Of a DNA stretch of 10,668 nucleotides, positions 6,244 to 10,668 are shown piece by piece (within the stretch, counting starts at the first letter, position 1; every line of letters starts with the position of its first letter). The stretch comes from Paracoccaceae bacterium (GTDB lineage: Bacteria > Pseudomonadota > Alphaproteobacteria > Rhodobacterales > Rhodobacteraceae): positions 1-10,668 of the forward strand of contig JALWJU010000516.1 in the NCBI GenBank assembly GCA_026997055.1. Reading direction: 5' to 3'. The notes below the pieces were generated by a model. That model made no database searches and had not been told where the DNA came from. It saw only the letters and a program-made list of their open reading frames with translations. The position numbers were made by a program, and so were the translations under genes.

Positions 6244-7100
6244 TGCCGGGCGCCGGCACAGGGCGGGCGCTGCTGGCGGGCATGGCGGCAATGCTGCTGG
6301 CCGCCGGGGCTCCGGCCAGCGCCCCGCGCCCGGTACCCCGCCCGCCGCCCGCAACGATCGAGGCTGCCATCGCCGCCGCCCTGGCCGCGACCATGGCCAC
6401 TTCGCCCCGTCCGACCGAGCGCCCGCAGGCGCAGGGGATCGAAACCGCCGTCGCCCTGGCGCTTGCCGGCCCCCTTGCCGGCCCCGGCGCACCTGCCCGC
6501 TCGCCGCGCCCGGCCCCGCGCCCGGACATGCGCCGCGCCACCGCCACCGCCACCGGCGACCAGGGCGCCCCGGCGCGCGGCGCGCTCTGCGGCAGACGGC
6601 AGATCAGAGGCGAGACGATCGCCACCATTCCCGGCAGGCTGGCCGGCTGCGGCATCGCCCGTCCGGTGCGCGTGAGCGAGGTCTCCGGCGTGCGCCTGAA
6701 CACGCCCGCGATCATGAATTGCCGCACCGCCCGCACCCTCGACGACTGGGTGCGCCAGCAGGCCAAGCCCGCCGTCGGCCGGCGCGGCGGCGGGCTGGCC
6801 GCGCTCAAGGTCATCGCCAGCTATTCCTGCCGCACCCGCAACAGCCAGCCCGGCGCCAGGATCAGCGAGCACGGCAAGGGCAATGCCATCGACATCGCCG
6901 GCATCACCCTGAAAAACGGCGATTATATCGGCGTATCGGAAGATTGGGGCAAAGGCCGCAACGGCCGCCTCCTGCGCGCCCTGCACGAGGGCGCCTGCGG
7001 CCCCTTCGGCACGGTGCTGGGCCCGGAGGCAGACCGCTTCCACCGCGACCACCTGCATTTCGACACCGCCAGCTATCGCGGCGGGGCCTATTGCCGCTGA
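6243..7100 (+). CDS. Extensin-like C-terminal domain protein, probable exported peptidoglycan-active metallo-hydrolase
   Basis: A 285-residue protein of the extensin-like C family. It opens with a signal peptide (hydrophobic LLAGMAAMLLAAGAPASA, cleavage likely near residue 27), followed by a proline-rich linker with repeated PRP units (PRPVPRPPP, SPRPTERP, SPRPAPRPD) to about residue 97. The C-terminal domain (about 113-285) contains ASYSCRTRN, SEHGKGNAIDIAG with His210 and Asp217, and HRDHLHFDTA with His270 and His272. The spacing HxxxxxxD...HxH is that of the M15/hedgehog-type zinc site, so a role as a periplasmic peptidoglycan carboxypeptidase or endopeptidase is a fair inference, not proven. 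Cysteine pairs in the domain may form disulfides. The ATG overlaps the tyrA stop (TGATG), so it is coupled to an amino-acid gene with no obvious functional link. It ends 20 bp before the converging DUF2125 gene. Confidence 0.88.
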   Translation: MPGAGTGRALLAGMAAMLLAAGAPASAPRPVPRPPPATIEAAIAAALAATMATSPRPTERPQAQGIETAVALALAGPLAGPGAPARSPRPAPRPDMRRATATATGDQGAPARGALCGRRQIRGETIATIPGRLAGCGIARPVRVSEVSGVRLNTPAIMNCRTARTLDDWVRQQAKPAVGRRGGGLAALKVIASYSCRTRNSQPGARISEHGKGNAIDIAGITLKNGDYIGVSEDWGKGRNGRLLRALHEGACGPFGTVLGPEADRFHRDHLHFDTASYRGGAYCR

Positions 7101-7120
7101 TCGCCGCCGAGAAGCATGGC

Positions 7121-8122
7121 TCAGCGAATGGTCAGGTCCGGCGCCGGGCCGAGAGGGAACGGCCCGAAGGCGACATAGCCGTTGCGAAAGGTGAGCGGGG
7201 TATCCAGCGTGGACCTGTCGCCGGAAAGCGAGGCGAGGAAGTCCAGGGCCTTGACCACGCTTTCCTCGAACGCTTCGGGCAGGACCCCCGCCGCCCTGGC
7301 CAGGGCCACCATTTCGCGCCAGTTCTTCGCCCGGACGGTGATCTGGCCGCTGGGGGTGCCCTCGGCATCCACCTCCAGAGCGCCGGCCATCCACAGCGCC
7401 ACCTCGCCCCAGTCGGCGCTGAGCCGCTCGATCCGGATACGGGTGACCTGCGGGCGCCTGTCCTCGATCGCGAAGCGGTCCCAGGGCGCATCAAAGGTCA
7501 CCAGCGCATCGAGCCGCACCCCCTCGATCCGCTCCGACAGCCGCCCTACATGAGCAATGGCCCGAAGCACGGGCGATGCAGGCACCATGCCGGCGGCCTC
7601 GAAATGAAGCCGGTAGGTGTAGGGCGCGCCTTCGGCCTGCTCCAGCACCAGCCGCCCCTCTTCCAGCGCGCTTTCCCGGCCCTCGCCGGAGCTGAGCGAC
7701 AGCCCGGCGAGGTCAAGGGCGATACGGGCGAGATTGAGGTCCGCGAATCGGTTGAAGGCAACTGCCGCCTGCATCCGGCGGCTGCGAAGGGCGATCTTGC
7801 CCAGAGGCGTGGCGATCAGTTGCTCTTCGGGCCAGATGGCACTGATCCGCCCCGGATTCCACACCGGCGCCGAAAAGGCGAAGTCCGGCGCCCGCCAGGC
7901 CAGCCCGGTCTCGGGATCGGCCAGCGCCAGCCCGACAAGGCGCATCTCCAGCCGCACCGGAAAGCCCCTGCTCTCGAGGCGCGCATATTCCGCCTGCCAG
8001 CCCTCGTCGCGGCGCGCCTCGAACCAGCCGGCAAGTCCGCGCTGCAAGGCAAATGCAGCGCCCAGCCACAGAGCCGAAAACACCAGCGCCAGCAGCAGAG
8101 CCCATTTCACCAGCCTGCTCAT
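7121..8122 (-). CDS. DUF2125 domain-containing membrane-anchored protein
   Basis: A 333-residue protein matching the DUF2125 family of alphaproteobacteria; function unknown. The N-terminus MSRLVKWALLLALVFSALWLGAAFAL is a single membrane helix or uncleaved signal anchor (about 5-26), placing the rest in the periplasm. The body is rich in beta-strand-like alternation and contains the family-like segments GFPVRLEMRLVGLALADPETGLAWRAPDF (about 53-81), WPEEQLIATPLGKIALRSRRM (about 96-116) and, near the end, TLDTPLTFRNGYVAFGPFPLGPAP. This resembles AsmA/lipid-transfer-like beta sheets, but that link is only an impression. The ATG at 8120-8122 has an AAAGGGG ribosome site about 6 nt upstream. It diverges from the ChaC-like gene with 61 bp between and converges on the extensin-like gene with 20 bp between. 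Confidence 0.87.
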   Translation of the reverse strand: MSRLVKWALLLALVFSALWLGAAFALQRGLAGWFEARRDEGWQAEYARLESRGFPVRLEMRLVGLALADPETGLAWRAPDFAFSAPVWNPGRISAIWPEEQLIATPLGKIALRSRRMQAAVAFNRFADLNLARIALDLAGLSLSSGEGRESALEEGRLVLEQAEGAPYTYRLHFEAAGMVPASPVLRAIAHVGRLSERIEGVRLDALVTFDAPWDRFAIEDRRPQVTRIRIERLSADWGEVALWMAGALEVDAEGTPSGQITVRAKNWREMVALARAAGVLPEAFEESVVKALDFLASLSGDRSTLDTPLTFRNGYVAFGPFPLGPAPDLTIR

Positions 8123-8152
8123 GGATGCCCCTTTCCCCAGCCTGTTCCCTTG

Positions 8153-8160
8153 TCTATAGC
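8153..8160. promoter_or_regulatory. Symmetric TATA -10 box shared by divergent genes
   Basis: The palindrome CTATAG (8154-8159) supplies TATAGC on the plus strand and TATAGA on the minus strand; the latter has an upstream TG (extended -10). Predicted starts are near 8167 for the ChaC-like gene (17-nt leader) and near 8146 for DUF2125 (about 24-nt leader). The -35 boxes on both sides are weak. Divergent initiation from symmetric -10 elements is a described bacterial phenomenon; here it is inference. Confidence 0.4.
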
Positions 8161-8183
8161 AGGCCCCCGACGAGGGCCAGCAA

Positions 8184-8741
8184 ATGCATGACGATCAACT
8201 CTGGATATTCGGCTACGGCTCGCTCATGTGGGACCCGGGCTTTGCCTGCGCCGAGCGGGCGGTTGCCACGCTCTACGGCTACCAGCGCGGCTTCCTGATG
8301 CGCTCGATCCACCACCGCGGCACCCCCGAACATCCCGGCCTCGTGCTGGCACTGGACGCGGCCAGAGGCGCCGCCTGCACCGGGCTGGCGCTGCGCGTCA
8401 CACCGGGAACGCAGGCGCAGGCGCTCAGAGACCTGCGCGCGCGCGAACTGGTCTCCTATGCCTACAGGGAGACGAGACTGCCGGTGCACCTGACCGACGG
8501 ACGCGTGGTCGAGGCGGTGACCTATGTAATCGACCGCGCCCATCCCCAATATACCGGCCCCCTGCCCCTGCCGGAACAGGCGCGGATCATCGCCACGGCC
8601 CGCGGCAGGCGCGGGGACAACAGCGAATACCTCTTCAACACCCACGCCCATCTGCAAAAGCTGGGTATCGAAGACATCGAAATCGCCCGGCTCGCCCGAC
8701 AGGTGCGCACCCTGCAGGCCGGCAGAAGCGGCCCCTCCTGA
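8184..8741 (+). CDS. chaC: ChaC-type gamma-glutamylcyclotransferase
   Basis: A 185-residue cytoplasmic enzyme expected to split the gamma-glutamyl group from glutathione as 5-oxoproline, releasing Cys-Gly. The substrate-binding loop LWIFGYGSLMWDP (residues 6-18) is the family signature. The catalytic glutamate is likely Glu88 in LRARELVSYAYRE, the position matching the active Glu of ChaC proteins (R-E-x motif). GYQRGFLMRSIHHRGTPEHPGLVLAL (32-57) and YVIDRAHPQYTGPLPLPEQARIIATARGRRGDN (about 114-146) are also typical, and NSEYLFNTHAHLQKLGI closes the domain. The ATG at 8184 has CGAGGG 7 nt upstream. An ATG at 8188 is out of frame. It diverges from DUF2125 and is followed closely by repeat copy 2. 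The role in this organism is inferred from the family. Confidence 0.92.
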   Translation: MHDDQLWIFGYGSLMWDPGFACAERAVATLYGYQRGFLMRSIHHRGTPEHPGLVLALDAARGAACTGLALRVTPGTQAQALRDLRARELVSYAYRETRLPVHLTDGRVVEAVTYVIDRAHPQYTGPLPLPEQARIIATARGRRGDNSEYLFNTHAHLQKLGIEDIEIARLARQVRTLQAGRSGPS

Positions 8742-8767
8742 CCCGCCAGCCACGCTACCGCTTTCAT

Positions 8768-8820
8768 CTTTCTCCAAATACTCCCGCCGGAGGCCCGATT
8801 TTTCGCAGAAAAATCGCCCC
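8768..8820 (+). repeat. 53-bp intergenic repeat, copy 2, with a perfect 9-bp hairpin
   Basis: Same element as 2041-2093, same orientation, 26 nt after the stop codon of the ChaC-like gene. The hairpin arms CGATTTTTC (8796-8804) and GAAAAATCG (8808-8816) are identical to copy 1, loop GCA. The single inner difference is C at 8795 against A at 2068. A long C-rich run (8817-8841) follows. Read on the minus strand the left part is GGAGTATTTGGAGAAAGATG, which I recall as common between genes in Rhodobacteraceae. Both copies sit downstream of a plus-strand gene, so transcript end or processing is the natural guess. Confidence 0.85.
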
Positions 8821-8876
8821 CCCGCCGCCGCCCCGCCCCCCTGACCGCCTCTGCGGGCAGCGGATGCAATCGCGCC

Positions 8877-8905
8877 TTGGCAGATGCAGCCGGAGAGCCT
8901 ATCTT
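8877..8905 (+). promoter_or_regulatory. Predicted sigma70-type promoter of the ExbB-like operon
   Basis: TTGGCA (8877-8882), a 17-bp spacer, then TATCTT (8900-8905). Five of six -35 bases and four of six -10 bases match consensus. Transcription would start near 8912. The in-frame ATG at 8884 lies inside this promoter, so it could not be translated from this transcript; this favours the TTG at 8938 as the start. Confidence 0.5.
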
Positions 8906-8937
8906 TGCCCTGTAAGCGTCAGCAGGGGGCAAACCCA

Positions 8938-10221
8938 TTGGAGCAGCTGGAAACCGGAGCGGGTGCGGGCAGTCAGCCGTTCTTCATGCCCCCCTATCGC
9001 CAGATCTTCCTGATGCTGGTGGTCATCGCCCTGGTCGCCTTCGGCGGCTTCATCGCCCTGCCGCGGCTGCTGCCGGTCTTTCTGTCCAATCTCTACCTGA
9101 ACGGCGCGATCCTGTTCTTCTTCGTCATCGGCATCCTCGCCTGTTTCTGGCAGGTAGTGCAGATCTTCAATTCGGCGCGCTGGATCGAGGGCTTCGCGGC
9201 CCAGAACCCGGGCCACGAAATGGTCAGGGCTCCGCGCCTCCTGGCGCCGCTGGCCGCACTCCTGCGCGCGCGCGGGGTGGACAAGCCGATCGGCGCCTCC
9301 TCGGCGCGCTCGATCCTGGACTCGGTCGCCACCCGCATAGACGAGCAGCGCGACATCACCCGCTACCTGGTCAACCTGCTGATATTTCTCGGCCTTCTGG
9401 GCACCTTCTTCGGCCTCGCCACGACCATCCCGGCAGTGGTGGAAACCATCCGCTCGCTGGCCCCGCAGGAGGGCGAAGGCGGGGTCGAGGTATTCAACCG
9501 CCTGATGGGCGGGCTGGAAAAGCAGCTCGGCGGCATGGGCACCGCGTTCAGCTCTTCGCTGCTGGGGCTGGCGGGATCGCTGGTGGTGGGGATGCTCGAG
9601 CTTTTTGCCGCCCACGGACAGAACCGCTTCTATCGCGAACTCGAGGAATGGCTCTCCACCATCACCCGGCTGGGTTATGCGCCCGCCGATGGCGAGGAGG
9701 AGGGCGCGGCCATGGCTCTGACGGCGAGTGGCAGCCGCGCCCCCGGCCGGGACCCGGAGGCGGTCGCCTTCATGGCGCATATGGCCGAGCAGATGGAGGG
9801 GCTGCAGAGCCTGTTCTACCAGAGCGATGCGGCCCGCGTCGTGACCGACGAGCGCCTGGGCCAGCTCGCCGAGGCCGTGGAGCGGCTGGCCCGGCGGATC
9901 GAGGAAGAAGGCGTCTCCACCCCGATCCTGCTGCGCCTCGCCGACGGCCAGGAGCGGATGATCGCCGCCATCGAGGCCCGGACCGAAGAGGGGAGCGCCC
10001 CGCATGTGGATGCCGAGAGCCGGATGCGCCTGCGCTCCATCGACGTGCAGCTGCTGCGCATCCTCGAAGAAATGAGCGCCGGCCGCCAGGAGGCCCAGGC
10101 CGAACTGCGCGCCGACATCGCCGCCCTGACCCGGGCAGTGCGCCAGCTGGGCGCGGGCCGTGGCCCTGCCGGCGGCGGGCGGGGCGGGCGCGGCGGCGCC
10201 GACGGGCGCGGCAGAGGCTAG
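8938..10221 (+). CDS. MotA/TolQ/ExbB-type proton-channel subunit with cytoplasmic coiled-coil tail
   Basis: Inner-membrane stator-type protein, 427 residues from TTG 8938 (445 from ATG 8884). TTG is preferred because AGGGGG lies about 9 nt upstream and a promoter runs through 8884, but ATG is not excluded. Predicted helices: 22-41, 52-75, 143-172 and 200-224. The last two carry the channel motifs LIFLGLLGTFFGLATTIPAV and GMGTAFSSSLLGLAGSLVVGM, typical of the MotA/ExbB superfamily. Residues 275-405 are charged and helical, likely coiled coil (MAHMAEQMEGL, LGQLAEAVERLARRIEEE, LRSIDVQLLRILEEM), and the last 22 are Gly/Arg-rich. It overlaps nothing and is 3 bp from the MotB-like gene, so the two form one unit. 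Family ExbB/TolQ proteins are about 230 residues; the tail makes it more like ZorA. Its load is unknown. Confidence 0.85.
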   Translation: MEQLETGAGAGSQPFFMPPYRQIFLMLVVIALVAFGGFIALPRLLPVFLSNLYLNGAILFFFVIGILACFWQVVQIFNSARWIEGFAAQNPGHEMVRAPRLLAPLAALLRARGVDKPIGASSARSILDSVATRIDEQRDITRYLVNLLIFLGLLGTFFGLATTIPAVVETIRSLAPQEGEGGVEVFNRLMGGLEKQLGGMGTAFSSSLLGLAGSLVVGMLELFAAHGQNRFYRELEEWLSTITRLGYAPADGEEEGAAMALTASGSRAPGRDPEAVAFMAHMAEQMEGLQSLFYQSDAARVVTDERLGQLAEAVERLARRIEEEGVSTPILLRLADGQERMIAAIEARTEEGSAPHVDAESRMRLRSIDVQLLRILEEMSAGRQEAQAELRADIAALTRAVRQLGAGRGPAGGGRGGRGGADGRGRG

Positions 10222-10224
10222 GCC

Positions 10225-10668
10225 ATGGCGCTCACCCGGCGTTCCACCCAGCGCGTTTCCGCCTCGATCTGGCCCGGCTTCGTCGATGCGATGAGCGCCC
10301 TGGTGATGGTGCTGATGTTCGTGCTGACCATCTTCATGGTGGTGCAATGGGTGCTGCGCGACACCATCTCGGGCCAGGCGCACCGGCTCGACGAACTTTC
10401 CGCCCAGGTGGCCGAACTGGCCGATGCGCTGGGCCTCGAGCGTGCCCGCAGCGCCGGCCTGGAGCAGCAGGTCGGCGAACTCAGCGCCACTCTTGACGCC
10501 CGCGATGCGCTGATCGCTCAGCTCACCACCACCACCGAGACCCAGGCCCGCGAGCTCGAAGCCCGGGCGGCGCGGATCGCCACCCTCACCGCCACCGCCG
10601 AGGACCAGGCCCGGGAGCTTGAGGCCAAATCCGCGCAGATCGCCAGCTTCGAAGAACAGGTCGCCAGC
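10225..10668 (+). CDS. MotB/OmpA-like motor partner, N-terminal part (TM helix plus coiled coil)
   Basis: 148 residues are visible and the frame is open at the right edge. The short cytoplasmic start (MALTRRSTQRVSASIWPG) leads into one membrane helix, FVDAMSALVMVLMFVLTIFMVVQWVL (about 19-44). Asp21 at its start is placed like MotB Asp32 and ExbD Asp25, the proton-carrying residue. From about 50 on is a heptad-rich region with three 21-residue repeats (84-146). Homologues I know with this layout (annotated peptidoglycan-binding protein) end in an OmpA-like peptidoglycan-binding domain, which would lie outside the window. The ATG has AGAGG 7 nt upstream, inside the end of the ExbB-like gene, so translation is coupled. 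Together the pair should form a proton-driven rotary or force-transmitting unit anchored to the wall; the C-terminal domain is not seen here. Confidence 0.82.
   Translation, partial: MALTRRSTQRVSASIWPGFVDAMSALVMVLMFVLTIFMVVQWVLRDTISGQAHRLDELSAQVAELADALGLERARSAGLEQQVGELSATLDARDALIAQLTTTTETQARELEARAARIATLTATAEDQARELEAKSAQIASFEEQVAS
10474..10662 (+). repeat. Three tandem 21-codon repeats in the MotB-like coiled coil
   Basis: Units of 63 bp at 10474-10536, 10537-10599 and 10600-10662. Shared pattern in each unit: L-[ED]-A-[RK]-x-A-x-I-A-x-[LF], at the same offsets. Units 2 and 3 are closest (ETQARELEARAARIATL against EDQARELEAKSAQIASF). Twenty-one residues is three heptads, so each unit adds a whole number of coiled-coil turns. 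More units may follow beyond the edge. Confidence 0.75.

Noticed and set aside
5212..6492. 426-codon minus-strand frame opposite tyrA
   Set aside because: Antisense shadow; tyrA motifs and coupling on the plus strand are decisive.
7101..7120. Terminator between the convergent extensin-like and DUF2125 genes
   Set aside because: The 20-bp gap has no inverted repeat or T run.
6083..8191. 702-codon plus-strand frame through tyrA, the extensin-like gene and opposite DUF2125
   Set aside because: Arg/Pro-rich shadow translation crossing three real genes in other frames; no domain seen.
8899..10383. 494-codon minus-strand frame opposite the motor genes
   Set aside because: His/Gly/Arg-rich antisense shadow of a membrane protein with clear channel motifs.

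Overview
The window is a GC-rich chromosomal segment. Its gene content and order point to an alphaproteobacterium, most likely Rhodobacteraceae/Paracoccaceae: a class II (adenosylcobalamin) ribonucleotide reductase, a DUF1489 protein, hisC-tyrA-extensin-like next to DUF2125, and an ExbB-like/OmpA-like motor pair. That placement is recognition from memory, not a database result. I see no insertion sequence, phage gene, tRNA, rRNA or CRISPR array, and no gene looks broken.

Layout. (1) 1-1114: the N-terminal part of nrdJ (minus strand, running off the left edge) diverges from a DUF1489 gene. The two sigma70-type promoters sit back to back with touching -35 hexamers. (2) 1235-1876: msrA, methionine sulfoxide reductase. 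(3) 1877-2157: a 281-bp convergent gap with the first copy of a 53-bp repeat that carries a perfect 9-bp hairpin. (4) 2158-2619: an Lrp/AsnC regulator (minus strand), divergent from a four-gene plus-strand block. Two palindromes over the lrp start codon and its predicted -10 box look like an autoregulatory operator, and the lrp transcript may be leaderless. (5) 2717-7100: a cysteine-desulfurase-like class V PLP enzyme, then hisC, tyrA and an extensin-like zinc-hydrolase-fold protein. The last three are translationally coupled or overlapping. (6) 7121-8122 minus: DUF2125 lipoprotein-like/membrane-anchored protein, convergent with the extensin-like gene and divergent from a ChaC-type gamma-glutamylcyclotransferase (8184-8741). 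These two apparently share a symmetric TATA -10 box. (7) 8742-8937: the second repeat copy, then a good promoter. (8) 8938-10668: a MotA/TolQ/ExbB-type proton-channel subunit with a long cytoplasmic coiled-coil tail, followed after 3 nt by a MotB-like subunit (TM helix with the conserved Asp, then coiled coil) that runs off the right edge.

How they work together. HisC and TyrA make the last steps of tyrosine/phenylalanine (and possibly histidine) synthesis. The Lrp regulator upstream suggests amino-acid-responsive control, and the class V enzyme between them is a conserved-looking enzyme whose substrate I cannot name. MsrA and ChaC touch redox/thiol maintenance. The extensin-like protein, DUF2125 and the motor pair are envelope functions. 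The least explained parts are the motor pair, which resembles the ZorA/ZorB motor of Zorya defence but looks like a housekeeping relative, the class V enzyme, and the repeated hairpin element.
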